64,000 bases of DNA from AP-15 sp963712825 (GTDB taxonomy: Bacteria > Pseudomonadota > Alphaproteobacteria > ATCC43930 > CGMCC-115725), in the NCBI GenBank assembly GCA_963712825.1, contig CAVQJP010000023.1, forward strand, positions 248,001 to 312,000, given 5' to 3'. The first letter of the stretch is position 1, and each line of letters begins with the position of its first letter. The notes under the pieces were generated by a model, which ran no database searches, had not been told where the DNA came from, and saw only the letters and a list, made by a program, of their open reading frames with translations. The translations under genes were made by a program, and so were the position numbers. Shown one piece after another: positions 40,998 through 49,806 of the stretch.

Positions 40998-41068
40998 TCT
41001 GCCGGCAGCGGAATTTCCGCCCGCGGCGGCGCGTGCCCCGAAATTCGATGTCGGCTCGAGTATTGACG

Positions 41069-41203
41069 TCAGGCGGACAGCCGCTTGCGGCCCTTCGCGC
41101 GGCGCGCCGCCAGCACCCGGCGCCCGGCGGCGGTTGCCATCCGCGAGCGAAAACCGTGACGGCGCTTGCGGACAAGATTGCTGGGCTGATAGGTGCGCTT
41201 CAC
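41069..41203 (-). CDS. rpmH: 50S ribosomal protein L34
   Basis: A 44-residue L34 from GTG 41203: VKRTYQPSNLVRKRRHGFRS, then MATAAGRRVLAARRAKGRKR. This is the complete canonical protein. It heads the rpmH-rnpA-yidD-yidC run; the promoter must lie in 41204-41406, shared with the divergent ferritin-like gene. Confidence 0.97.
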   Translation of the reverse strand: MKRTYQPSNLVRKRRHGFRSRMATAAGRRVLAARRAKGRKRLSA

Positions 41204-41406
41204 CGTGCCGGCTCCAACTGCGACAGCTCTTTCGACGGAGGCGGCTGTATACGAGAGGCGGCGCGCCAAGTCAACATCAGCCCAACCCCGCCCGACATCG
41301 CCTCCGGCGCACCGGGGAACGCGGTGCGTTCGTGACGCGTTCGCCTTGAGCCTGCGCCCCCGTCATGCCATGTCGGGGACAGTGGGGATGAGCAAAGTGA
41401 TCGCCG

Positions 41407-42357
41407 ATGTTTGACAACTCGACGGTCGAGGCAGCGGATCGTGCCGCCCGCGAATGGACCGCAGCCGGCGCCGAGGCGATCCGTCGCGGCAGCGAGGCGC
41501 ACAAAACCGCGTTTTGCCGGATGCTGCTCGACACCCATAACCGCTACAAGCCCGCGGTTCTCGATTGGCCGGCGCTCGATCCCGAAGCCCGTGAGCGGCT
41601 GGTCGGCCTGCCGATCTGGGACATTGCCGTGCAAACCGAAGGCAAGGCCCGGCTGCGGGTGCTGAGCTACGGCGAAGAGGTGAGCGACCCGCTGCTGCGC
41701 CAAGCGATCGAGCTCGACGGGTTTGAGGAAGGCCGGCACAAAGAGGTTCTGGCAAATCTCGTCCAGGCCTATGGCATCCGCCTCGCGCCCGAGCCTGAAT
41801 ATGTGCGCCCGCGCGATGCCGAATGGGCCTTTATGGTGACCGGCTACAGCGAGTGCATCGACAGCTTTTTCGCGTTTGGCCTGTTCGCATTGGCGAAGCG
41901 TTCCGGGTTTTTTCCGGCGCCCCTGGTCGACACCTTCGAGCCGGTCATGCAGGAGGAAGGCCGCCACATCCTGTTTTTCGTCAATTGGGTGGCATGGCAC
42001 CGGCGCCAATTGCCGCGCTGGCGGCGCCCGCTGTTCGCGCTCAGAATCCTCGCGGTCTGGGCGTTTTTGATCTGGGAGCGGATCGACCTCGCCCGCGGCG
42101 TCGGCGGCGCCGGCAAGACTGCCGCCGATGATGCCGCGGTGACGCCGCAGGACAACAATTTCACCTTGAACGGCAGCAAGGCCGTCGGCAACGTCGATCT
42201 CTCGGTGGCCGAGCTGCTCGGTCTCTGCCTCGCCGAAAACGACCGCCGGCTCAGCGGCTACGAGCCGCGGCTGATGCGGCCGAAGCTCGTCCCCGGGCTG
42301 GCGCGCATGGTTTACCGCCTGTTGCGCCGGCGCCGAAACGCCGCGGCCGCGGCATGA
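41407..42357 (+). CDS. ferritin-like fold protein, paralogue 1
   Basis: A 316-residue helical protein. Two E-x2-H elements, GFEEGRHKEVL and MQEEGRHILFFVNW, about 85 residues apart, look like the di-metal site of ferritin-like proteins. A hydrophobic stretch near residues 205-225 (LFALRILAVWAFLIWERIDL) may contact the membrane. The next gene encodes a clear paralogue, overlapping by four bases (ATGA). The family has no known function that I can name. Confidence 0.72.
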   Translation: MFDNSTVEAADRAAREWTAAGAEAIRRGSEAHKTAFCRMLLDTHNRYKPAVLDWPALDPEARERLVGLPIWDIAVQTEGKARLRVLSYGEEVSDPLLRQAIELDGFEEGRHKEVLANLVQAYGIRLAPEPEYVRPRDAEWAFMVTGYSECIDSFFAFGLFALAKRSGFFPAPLVDTFEPVMQEEGRHILFFVNWVAWHRRQLPRWRRPLFALRILAVWAFLIWERIDLARGVGGAGKTAADDAAVTPQDNNFTLNGSKAVGNVDLSVAELLGLCLAENDRRLSGYEPRLMRPKLVPGLARMVYRLLRRRRNAAAAA

Positions 42358-43196
42358 AAATTGGGACCGACGAGCACAAGCGGCGGTTCTGCGACGACTT
42401 TATCGCCAGCCATGACCGGTATGAGCCGGAAGCGCTGCCCTGGCCCCAGCTCGACGAGGGCGCGCTGGAGCGCTTGCGGGCAATCCCGTTTTGGCCCGAA
42501 GTGCTCCACACCGAAGAGCGCGCCGGCGCCATCGTCGAGAACTACGCCGCCACGATCGACAATTCTCTGGTGCGGCGCGCGGTTACGCTGCAAGCGTTCG
42601 AGGAGGCGCGCCATGCCGAATTGCTGCGGCTGATGATCCGCCGCTACGGCATCGCCGCCGAGGAAAGCCCGCTCGACCAGCTGAACCCCGACCTCTATCG
42701 CGCCTTTGCCGATTTTGGCTATGGCGAGTGCCTCGACGCGTTTCTCGGCTTTGGCGTGTTCAAGATCGCGCGGCGCGCCGGCTATCTGCCGGAGCCGATG
42801 TTTGCGATTTTCGAGATCTTGCTGCATGAGGAAAACCGGCACATCGTTTTTTTTGTCAACTGGATGGCGTGGGAGCAGGCGCGCCGCGGGCGCGGCGCGA
42901 GCTGGCTGCGTGCGACGGTCGCCGCAGGCTACTATCTGAGGGCGATCGGCCGTCTGCTCGGAACCGTGCGCCGCGGCCGGGCGGCGAATGGCGGCAAGGA
43001 TTTCTCGGCGACGCAGGCGAGCGTCTTTATCGACGGGTTTTCGCTGCGCGCCTTGGTTGCGGAATGCTGCGCCGAGCATGCCCGGCGGATGCGCGGGTTT
43101 GATCCCGACCTGCTGCAGCCGCGTTTTTTGCCGCGGCTTGCCGGCGTCGCGCTGGCGGGCCTCCGTTTCGGAGCCGGCTCGCGCAGACCGGCCTGA
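42354..43196 (+). CDS. ferritin-like fold protein, paralogue 2
   Basis: A 280-residue protein homologous to its upstream neighbour: shared blocks include EHKRRFCDDFIASHDRYEPE (neighbour AHKTAFCRMLLDTHNRYKPA), AFEEARHAELLRLMIRRYGI and HEENRHIVFFVNWMAWEQ. The E-x2-H metal-like motifs are kept. The internal helix is less hydrophobic. The tandem arrangement suggests a heterodimer. It is followed eight bases later by the membrane protein gene. Confidence 0.72.
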   Translation: MKIGTDEHKRRFCDDFIASHDRYEPEALPWPQLDEGALERLRAIPFWPEVLHTEERAGAIVENYAATIDNSLVRRAVTLQAFEEARHAELLRLMIRRYGIAAEESPLDQLNPDLYRAFADFGYGECLDAFLGFGVFKIARRAGYLPEPMFAIFEILLHEENRHIVFFVNWMAWEQARRGRGASWLRATVAAGYYLRAIGRLLGTVRRGRAANGGKDFSATQASVFIDGFSLRALVAECCAEHARRMRGFDPDLLQPRFLPRLAGVALAGLRFGAGSRRPA

Positions 43197-43204
43197 TTCC
43201 CGGC

Positions 43205-44224
43205 ATGAAGCTGGTCTCGGTTTCTGCCGCCATCCTCGGGCTCGCGGTCATCGCCGGCCTCGTCATCCATTTCGGCGCCGGGGCGGTAACCCATTCTCTG
43301 CTGGCGCTCGGCGCTCCGGGGTTTGCCGCGATCTGCTTGATCCAGCTGGCGGTGATCGCGGCGATGGGGATCGCCTGGTGGGCTCTGCTGCCGGGGACAA
43401 GCCCGTGGGCCGAAATTTGGGGGCGGCTCGTGCGCGACTCGGCCTCCGAGGTGCTGCCGCTCTCCCAGGTCGGCGGTTATGTGTTGGGGGCGCGCGCGTT
43501 GGCCTTCTGCGGGGTTGCCGCCAACCGCGCCGCGGCCAGCACGATCGTCGACGTCTCGCTCGAGTTCTTTGCCCAGCTCGCCTACACCGCGATCGCCCTC
43601 GGCTGGCTGCTGCATCTCGACCCGCGGACACGCTTTGCCGCCCCGGCCGGCTTTGGCCTGCTGATCGGCTGCGGTTTGGCCGGCGGATTTCTGGCCGCGC
43701 AACGCCGGGGGCTTGGCGTGCTCGACCGCTTTGCCGGCGCGCTCGGCCGCGGCTGGGCGGAGCGGACGGCTGCCGGCGCCGCCGCGCTGCACACTGCGAT
43801 CGCCGAGATCTACGCCCGTTCGGCGGCGGTGTGGGCGAGCTTTCTGTTGCACCTCATATGCTGGATCGCGAGCGCCGCCGAAATCTGGCTGGCATTGCGG
43901 TTGATGAAGGCGCCGTTGGGCTTTGGGGTCGTTCTGGTTATCGAAAGCCTGCTCTATGCGGTGCGTTCGGCTGCTTTTGCGGTGCCGAACGCGGTCGGGG
44001 TGCAGGAGGGCGCCTACATCCTGCTCGGCGCCGGTTTTGGCCTGACGCCCGAAACCGCGCTGGCGTTGTCATTGCTGAAGCGCGGGCGGGATTTCGCGAT
44101 CGGCTTGCCGGTGCTCGGCGCCTACCAGCTGGTCGAAAGCGGGCGCTTGTGGCGCCGCGCCGGCCGGGCTGCGGTACCGAACGGGAACGCGCGCGCCCTT
44201 GAAGCGAAACCCCGGTCGCGATGA
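43205..44224 (+). CDS. HpnL-like integral membrane protein (lysylphosphatidylglycerol synthase TM family)
   Basis: A 339-residue protein with about eight membrane helices. EVLPLSQVGGYVLGARAL and VESLLYAVRSAAFAVPNAVG with VQEGAYILLGAGFGLTPETA are signatures of the flippase-like transmembrane domain found in MprF-type and HpnL proteins. HpnL members are linked to hopanoid loci; no other hopanoid gene is in this window. It appears to form an operon with the two ferritin-like genes; its stop lies within a terminator hairpin. Confidence 0.8.
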   Translation: MKLVSVSAAILGLAVIAGLVIHFGAGAVTHSLLALGAPGFAAICLIQLAVIAAMGIAWWALLPGTSPWAEIWGRLVRDSASEVLPLSQVGGYVLGARALAFCGVAANRAAASTIVDVSLEFFAQLAYTAIALGWLLHLDPRTRFAAPAGFGLLIGCGLAGGFLAAQRRGLGVLDRFAGALGRGWAERTAAGAAALHTAIAEIYARSAAVWASFLLHLICWIASAAEIWLALRLMKAPLGFGVVLVIESLLYAVRSAAFAVPNAVGVQEGAYILLGAGFGLTPETALALSLLKRGRDFAIGLPVLGAYQLVESGRLWRRAGRAAVPNGNARALEAKPRSR

Positions 44225-44233
44225 CCGGGGTTT
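44207..44233 (+). terminator. terminator overlapping the HpnL-like stop codon
   Basis: AAACCCCGGTC (44207-44217) and GACCGGGGTTT (44223-44233) form a perfect 11-base stem with a five-base loop, ending in three T's. The TGA stop codon (44222-44224) lies in the loop and stem. It likely ends the ferritin-like operon. Confidence 0.7.
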
Positions 44234-44503
44234 CTGCGCCCCGCCCCCGGAGGAAAGAGCGGGACTTTCAGCATCGTGTTCGGCAGGACCATCAGGGAGA
44301 CATCACGATGCAGGCGGATAATGCGGGAACTTGCGGAGGATTGCAATAAATATCCTTTTAATTAGCCACTAATTCTGAAAACTCTTATTGCGTGCCGCTG
44401 CCGCCGCGCCGGCCTCACGCGAAGGTGAGCGCGCGCATGCGCCGCCGATGCTACCGTCGCGGTTTGCCGTTGGCCGTTTTGCTTTGACCGCGCGGATCGC
44501 CGC

Positions 44504-45220
44504 ATGCCAGACACCGCCACGCCGCCATCCGGCATTTCGCTGCGACGCCTGCTGCCGCTGGGCGTGCTGGTGGCCGCGGGTATGGGTTTCGTCGTCGCCG
44601 GCGGGCACCATTATCTGACCTTGTCGGCACTGGCGGCACACCGAACCTGGCTCTGCGCGCTGGCGGCCCGCTGGGGTCTCGCAGCCGTTTTATTGTATGT
44701 CGCGGCTTATGCGGCGCTGGTGGCACTGTCCGTTCCAGGCGGGGCGATACTGACGATCGCCGGCGGTTTTTTGTTCGGCACCTGGGTCGGCGGCCTCGGC
44801 GCGGTCGTCGGCGCCACAGCGGGTGCGGCGGCAATCTTTCTCGCCGCGCGCGCCGGGCTCGGCGGCCTTACGCGCCGCGCCGGACCGTTTGTTGCAAAGC
44901 TCGAAGCCGGGTTTCGCGCCGATGCCTTCAATTACCTGCTGTTTTTGCGTCTCGTTCCATTGTTTCCGTTCTGGCTGGTAAACCTAGTGCCGGCGCTGGC
45001 CGGCGTCGGACTGCCGGTTTTTGTGCTCGCGACCTTTGTCGGCATCATTCCCGGCACCTTTGTCTATGCCAGCCTGGGCAACGGCCTCGGCAAGCTTGTC
45101 GCAGAGCCCGACCTTGAAATCCTGTTTCGCCCGAGCGTGCTGGGTCCGGTCATAGCCCTCGGCATGCTCGCGCTGGTCCCGGTCTGGTACAGGCGGCGGC
45201 AGCGCAAGACGCGCCGATGA
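44504..45220 (+). CDS. TVP38/TMEM64 family membrane protein
   Basis: A 238-residue membrane protein. SVPGGAILTIAGGFLFGTWV and the LRLVPLFPFWLVNLVPALAG stretch, then GIIPGTFVYASLGNGL, are the hallmarks of the TVP38/DedA-like (SNARE-associated) family. Members are implicated in lipid transport across membranes. Its ATG is after a 279-base gap with an AT-rich patch near 44341-44390 that may hold the promoter. It overlaps the next gene by four bases. Confidence 0.88.
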   Translation: MPDTATPPSGISLRRLLPLGVLVAAGMGFVVAGGHHYLTLSALAAHRTWLCALAARWGLAAVLLYVAAYAALVALSVPGGAILTIAGGFLFGTWVGGLGAVVGATAGAAAIFLAARAGLGGLTRRAGPFVAKLEAGFRADAFNYLLFLRLVPLFPFWLVNLVPALAGVGLPVFVLATFVGIIPGTFVYASLGNGLGKLVAEPDLEILFRPSVLGPVIALGMLALVPVWYRRRQRKTRR

Positions 45221-46638
45221 CCCGCCTGCTGACACCCGATTTGTGCGTGATCGGCGGCGGCTCCGGGGGGTTGGCGGCGGCTGCCGGCGCGGCGCAGCTC
45301 GGCGCCGCGGTGGTGCTGGTCGAGCACGGCCGGATGGGCGGCGACTGCCTCAATTGCGGCTGTGTGCCGTCAAAGGCGCTGCTTGCGGCGGCGCGGTTCG
45401 CCGATCTGTGGCGCCGCTCCCGGTCATACGGCGTCGCTTATGCCCCACCGCGGGTCGACTTCGCCGCGGTCGGCGACAGTGTCGGGCAGGTCGTCGCCGA
45501 GATCGCCCCCAACAACTCGGTCGAGCGCTTTGAAGGGCTCGGCGTCACCGTATTGCGCGCCGAGGCGCGCTTTACCAGCCCGCGCACGCTGCGCGCCGGC
45601 GACGCCGAGATCCGGCCGCGGCGGTTTGTCGTCGCTACCGGCTCGCATCCGGCGATTCCGCCCATCCCCGGTCTCGACCAGGTGCCGTACCTGACCAACG
45701 AAACGGTCTTTGCCAACCGCACATTGCCCGAGCATCTGATCGTGATCGGCGGCGGGCCGATCGGGATCGAGATGGCGCAGGCGCATCGCCGGCTCGGAGC
45801 GCGGGTCAGCGTGCTCGATCTCGGCCCCTTGCTGCCGCGCGACGATCCCGAGCTGGTCGGGCTTTTGACCGCGCGCCTGGCCTCGGAAGAGATCGCGCTT
45901 CGCCCGGGGGTCGGCATCCGGTCGGCGGCGTCCGAGGGGGCCGGCATCGTCGTGCGGCTCGCCGACGGCGAACGGGTCGCCGGCTCGCACCTGCTCGTCG
46001 CCGCCGGACGCCGCGCCAATGTCGAGGCGCTCGATCTGCCCGCCGCCGGGATCGCCGCCGGACCCCACGGCATCACCGTCGACGCCCGGTTGCGCACGAC
46101 CAGCCGGCGCGCCTTCGCCGTCGGCGACGTCGTCGCCGGGGGGCCGCAATTTACTCACGCCGCGCTCTATCAGGCCGGGATCGTGATCCGCAACGCTCTG
46201 TTCCGGTTGCCGGCGAAGGTCGACTATCGGACCCTGCCCTGGGTCACCTACACCGATCCCGAGCTGGCCCAGGTCGGGCTGACCGAAACCTTGGCGCGCC
46301 AATCCCTCGGCGATGCGATCCGGGTGCTGCGCTGGCCTTTCGCCGAAAACGACCGTGCCCACACCGAACGCGACACCGCCGGGCTGGTCAAGATCGTGAC
46401 CCGGCGCGACGGCCGCATCGTCGGGGCGTCGATTCTCGGCGCCGGCGCCGGCGACCTGATCCTGCCCTGGGCCTTGGCGATCGCGCAAAAGCTCAAGATC
46501 GGCGCCGTCGCCAACCTGATCGTCCCCTATCCGACCCGCGGCGAGGCCGGCAAGCGCGCCGCCGGCAGCTTTTACACGCCGATGTTGTTTTCGCCCCGCA
46601 CCCGGCGGATTGTGAGGTTTCTCGCGCGGTTCGGGTGA
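45217..46638 (+). CDS. FAD-dependent pyridine nucleotide-disulfide oxidoreductase
   Basis: A 473-residue flavoprotein of the mercuric reductase/dihydrolipoamide dehydrogenase group. CVIGGGSGGLAAAAGAAQLG binds FAD; the redox pair is in GGDCLNCGCVPSKALLAA; a second GGGPIGIEMAQA binds NAD(P)H. The C-terminal catalytic histidine region is replaced by YPTRGEAGKRAAGSFYTPML, typical of the MerA-like subgroup commonly paired with TVP38 genes. ATG overlaps the upstream stop. Confidence 0.9.
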   Translation: MTRLLTPDLCVIGGGSGGLAAAAGAAQLGAAVVLVEHGRMGGDCLNCGCVPSKALLAAARFADLWRRSRSYGVAYAPPRVDFAAVGDSVGQVVAEIAPNNSVERFEGLGVTVLRAEARFTSPRTLRAGDAEIRPRRFVVATGSHPAIPPIPGLDQVPYLTNETVFANRTLPEHLIVIGGGPIGIEMAQAHRRLGARVSVLDLGPLLPRDDPELVGLLTARLASEEIALRPGVGIRSAASEGAGIVVRLADGERVAGSHLLVAAGRRANVEALDLPAAGIAAGPHGITVDARLRTTSRRAFAVGDVVAGGPQFTHAALYQAGIVIRNALFRLPAKVDYRTLPWVTYTDPELAQVGLTETLARQSLGDAIRVLRWPFAENDRAHTERDTAGLVKIVTRRDGRIVGASILGAGAGDLILPWALAIAQKLKIGAVANLIVPYPTRGEAGKRAAGSFYTPMLFSPRTRRIVRFLARFG

Positions 46639-48044
46639 TGCGGACGGGACACGTGCTGTTGAAGAGCCTGTCGGCCCGGCTTCTCGTGCTGACCGTCTTT
46701 TTTGTGATGGTCGGCGAGGTCTTGATTTTTGTCCCGTCGGTCGCGCGCTTCCGCATGGCCTATTTCGAGGACCGCATCGCCTCGGGCGCGCTCGCGGTCC
46801 TGGCGCTCGAAGCCAGCCCGAGCGGCCGTCTCGACCAGAGCCTCGTCAAGAAATTGCTCGCCGAGGTCGGCGCCCACGGTGTGATCATGCACCGCGCCGA
46901 CGGCGCCCTGCTGATGCTCGACGCACCGATGACACTGCACCCGGACGCGACCATCGATCTGCGTCACCCCAGCATCTTTGCGGCGATCCGCGGCTCGCTG
47001 ATGGCGCTCTCGCGCACCAACGACCGGCTCCTGCGGGTGCTCGGCCCGGCGCCAACCGGCAGCGGCGAAACCATCGAGGTGCTGCTCGACGAGGCGCCGC
47101 TGCGCCGCGAGATGTGGGATTTCGGCATTCGCATCCTCGAATTGTCGATCGTGCTGTCGCTGGTCACCGCGGCACTGGTCTATCTGAGCCTGCAATGGCT
47201 GCTGGTGCGGCCGATGCGGCGCATCACCGCAAGCATGATGGCGTTTCGCGAGGATCCCGAGGACGCCGCGCGGATGATTGCCGCGAGCCGGCGCAGCGAC
47301 GAGATCGGGGTCGCCGAGCGCGAATTGGCGGCAATGCAGCTGACCGTCCGCCGGGCCTTGACCCAACGGGCGCGGCTCGCCGCGCTCGGCACCGCGGTCA
47401 CCAAGATCAACCATGATTTGCGCAATGTCCTGGCGACGGCGCGGCTCGTCACCGACGGCTTGACGACGAGCGCGGCACCCGAGGTGCGCCGTACCCTGCC
47501 GCGGCTGGTGGACGCGATCGACCGTGCCGCCGCGTTGTGCACCCGCACGCTCGATTTTTCGCGCGAAGGATCGGCGCCGCTGGTCCCGAGCCGGTTTCGG
47601 CTCGCGGCACTGGTCGACGAGGTCGCCATCGGGCTGGAGCTCGGCGAGGACGACTTCGCGGTCGACTGCACCGTTCCGACCGGGCTCGAGATCGAGGCCG
47701 ACCGCGACCAGCTCTACCGCGTCCTCTCGAACCTGGCGCGCAACGCGATCGAAGCCGGCGCCCACCGGCTGCAGGTCTCGGCGGTACCGGAAAGCAAGAC
47801 GACGGTCATCCAGATTGCCGATGACGGTCCTGGTCTGCCGCCCAAGGCGCGGGACAATCTGTTCCGCCCGTTTTTTGGCTCGGCCCGACCCGGCGGCACC
47901 GGGCTCGGCCTGGCGATCGCGCGCGAGCTGGTGCGCGCCCATGGCGGCGACCTGGCGCTCGTCTCGAGCACGGCGGCGGGCACCGTCTTCCGCTTGGGCC
48001 TGCCGGCGCCCGCGTCGCGCGAGGTCAGCCGCGCCCGCGCCTGA
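46638..48044 (+). CDS. sensor histidine kinase
   Basis: A 468-residue membrane kinase. Two hydrophobic helices (about residues 10-35 and 165-190) flank a sensor domain of about 130 residues, followed by a HAMP-like segment (LVRPMRRITASMMAF). The phospho-acceptor is in VTKINHDLRNVLATARL; NLARNAIEAGAHRL is the N box and GGTGLGLAIARELVRAHGG the G2 box. No response regulator gene is adjacent. The ATG overlaps the reductase stop (TGATG). Confidence 0.88.
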   Translation: MRTGHVLLKSLSARLLVLTVFFVMVGEVLIFVPSVARFRMAYFEDRIASGALAVLALEASPSGRLDQSLVKKLLAEVGAHGVIMHRADGALLMLDAPMTLHPDATIDLRHPSIFAAIRGSLMALSRTNDRLLRVLGPAPTGSGETIEVLLDEAPLRREMWDFGIRILELSIVLSLVTAALVYLSLQWLLVRPMRRITASMMAFREDPEDAARMIAASRRSDEIGVAERELAAMQLTVRRALTQRARLAALGTAVTKINHDLRNVLATARLVTDGLTTSAAPEVRRTLPRLVDAIDRAAALCTRTLDFSREGSAPLVPSRFRLAALVDEVAIGLELGEDDFAVDCTVPTGLEIEADRDQLYRVLSNLARNAIEAGAHRLQVSAVPESKTTVIQIADDGPGLPPKARDNLFRPFFGSARPGGTGLGLAIARELVRAHGGDLALVSSTAAGTVFRLGLPAPASREVSRARA

Positions 48045-48076
48045 TCGAGGCGGCCCCATCAACTCGAAGCCTTCGT

Positions 48077-48343
48077 ATGGCGCCGATCGGGGTTGTGAAA
48101 GTGGTCGAGGCCGACAAGACATTCGTCGGGCAGAGCGCTAACGCTCGCCTGTTGCATCTAAAGCGCTACCCTGCAGAGGTCGATTTCCGGTATAACGAGC
48201 CGACGGCGCTCGGCGTCAACGGTTCGATGCGCCCGGAGGCGGTGCGTACGGGCATTCTCGGGAAGCGCCTTGACGCCGGTTGCCAGAGAATCAACGAGAC
48301 GGTGGGTCATGGAGGGCGGACCGGAATTCCGCTGGCGGATTGA
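48077..48343 (+). mobile_element. IS1595-type (ISXO2-like) transposase remnant with internal deletion
   Basis: The frame reads VVKVVEADKTFVGQSANARL directly joined to LHLKRYPAEVDFRYNEPTAL and GVNGSMRPEAV...GKRL. The first part matches the 'VEADETYIGG' motif around the first catalytic acid of ISXO2-like transposases, the second their C-terminal 'YLAEFDFRYN' segment; the whole middle, with the other catalytic residues, is missing. It is a dead fragment. It sits directly before two broken genes. Confidence 0.6.
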
Positions 48344-49067
48344 CGCTTATACGCCGGAGACTATGCCGCTTGCTCGGCTTGCGGAATATCTCAGCGAACT
48401 GGCAAAAATACTCGGCGAGGATCATTCGATCCATCTTGTCCAGGTTGAGCCCGGAAGCACTGTCCTCGTCCATCGCATCGATCCGGAAGCCGTACCAAAG
48501 ATTCGGGAGCGAGTAGCCGCCGTGCGTCGCGGTGATGCGCCGGCCTCGGCGATGCACAGCTATAATAATGTCAACAAGCTGCTGCGTGATGATGGTGCAT
48601 CGGCGAGCTTGCTTGCGGATGGAGCCGAAATCCTCGAATTCCCCGGTAAGATGGCTAAACTGCCGCACTTTCCTGCGATCTCTGAGCGTGGCGAGATCGA
48701 CGGCGAAATTCTCCGCGTCGGCGGTGCGAGCGATCCTGTGCCGATTTTGCTCGCGACGGAAGCCGGGGTCATTCTTAGCGGTTGCTAGGCACGGCGCAGT
48801 GTCGCAAAGCCGCTCGCGCTTCGCCTTTTCGAACCGGTCCGACTATTTGGCGAGGGCAAATGGGCGCGAACCGCCGACGGGCGTTGGGTGCTCAATTGGT
48901 TTCGGATCGACAGCTTTCAACCGCTTGAGAATGAGGGGTTCTCGGAGGCGCTAACGAAGCTGCGCGCGGTCCCCGGTTTGGATTGGGGCGACGATATCGT
49001 CGATGAATTTCTGAGGTTGCGATACGGCGAGGGCGATGGAGAAAACGCGAATGGTGGTGTTCGATAA
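48309..49067 (+). pseudogene. uncharacterised gene interrupted by an in-frame TAG
   Basis: From ATG 48309 the frame encodes 159 residues (MEGGPEFRWRIDAYTPETMP to EAGVILSGC) and stops at TAG 48786. The same frame continues open for a further 92 codons (ARRSVAKPLALRLFEPVRLF, then LNWFRIDSFQPLENEG and LDWGDDIVDEFLRLRYGEGD) to TAA 49065-49067. The continuation has the codon bias and composition of real protein, so this looks like one 252-codon gene with a nonsense codon. It overlaps the PIN gene by 32 bases, as in two-gene modules. I do not recognise the family. Confidence 0.55.
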
Positions 49068-49604
49068 CACCGCGCTCTCGCTGCTTCTCAGACCCGGAGC
49101 AAGGCCGCCGCTTGATCCAGCGACGGGGCAGCCAGTCGCTGTCGCCCAAGAGCGTCTTGCTGCGCTCGTCCAAAGGCTGCAAAGGTCTCGTACCGTCGTC
49201 CTTATCCCAGCGCCGGTGCTCAGTGAGCTTCTCATCAGGGCTGGTGCGGCCGGTCCCGGTTTGCTCGACGTGATTCAGAAATCTTCTGCCTTCCGGGTCG
49301 GTGCCTTCGATACGCGAGCGGCTACCGAGTTAGCGCAAATGACCAACGCTTCCCTTACCACGGGTCGGGAACGGCGCGAGGCCGGGGAAGCGCCATGGAA
49401 CAAAATCAGGTTTGATCGACAGATTATCGCGATCGCAAAGGTCCATGGCGCGACGATGATCTACAGCGACGACAAAAACTTAATCGCTTTCGCGAACAGC
49501 AGGGCATTCTCTGCGTTCGCGTCAACGACCTGCCGATACCGGAATCTGTGCGACAGCCACAATTGCCGCTATCGCCTCCACCAACCGACGAAACGCAAAC
49601 GTAA
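49036..49604 (+). pseudogene. PIN-domain protein with a frameshifted C-terminus
   Basis: ATG 49036 begins MEKTRMVVFDNTALSLLLRP; PAPVLSELLIRAG, KIRFDRQIIAIAKVHGATMI and YSDDKNLIAFANS supply the conserved acidic residues of PIN nucleases. After FANS near 49500 the frame runs into a cysteine- and arginine-rich tail that ends at 49629. The alternative frame gives QGILCVRVNDLPIPESVRQP and ends at TAA 49602-49604, a normal PIN C-terminus. Loss of one base near 49500-49505 explains this. The catalytic core is intact. Confidence 0.65.
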
Positions 49605-49755
49605 TCAGGTAGAGCCGGTAAGCGAGTAAAAGCGCCGCGAGGTGAGTAGCCGATTTGGTTTTGCCCATGGCGCTCGCTTTTTTACCGGACGCTCAGGTTT
49701 CTTTGTCTCGCGCAGTTTCGGGTTCTTGGTTGGAAAGTATGATATCGCCAAATCG

Positions 49756-49787
49756 AAAGGCGCAAGCAGCATACCGCCTGCGCCTTT
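49756..49787 (-). terminator. terminator downstream of the GST gene
   Basis: AAAGGCGCA (49756-49764) and TGCGCCTTT (49779-49787) form a perfect nine-base stem with a 14-base loop, 20 bases beyond the GST stop on the minus strand. It is followed by a short T run there. Confidence 0.55.
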
Positions 49788-49806
49788 GCTTAGGGAGTCG
49801 GTGCCG

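Noticed and set aside
44225..44503. AT-rich intergenic stretch examined for a tRNA or riboswitch
   Set aside because: No cloverleaf or conserved riboswitch core could be recognised; it probably only holds a promoter.
49522..49668. A 48-codon minus-strand frame starting MGKTKSATHLAALLLAYRLY, antisense to the end of the PIN gene
   Set aside because: It reads plausibly as a short membrane peptide but overlaps the tail of a convincing PIN gene on the other strand and has no clear ribosome site; coincidence is more likely.
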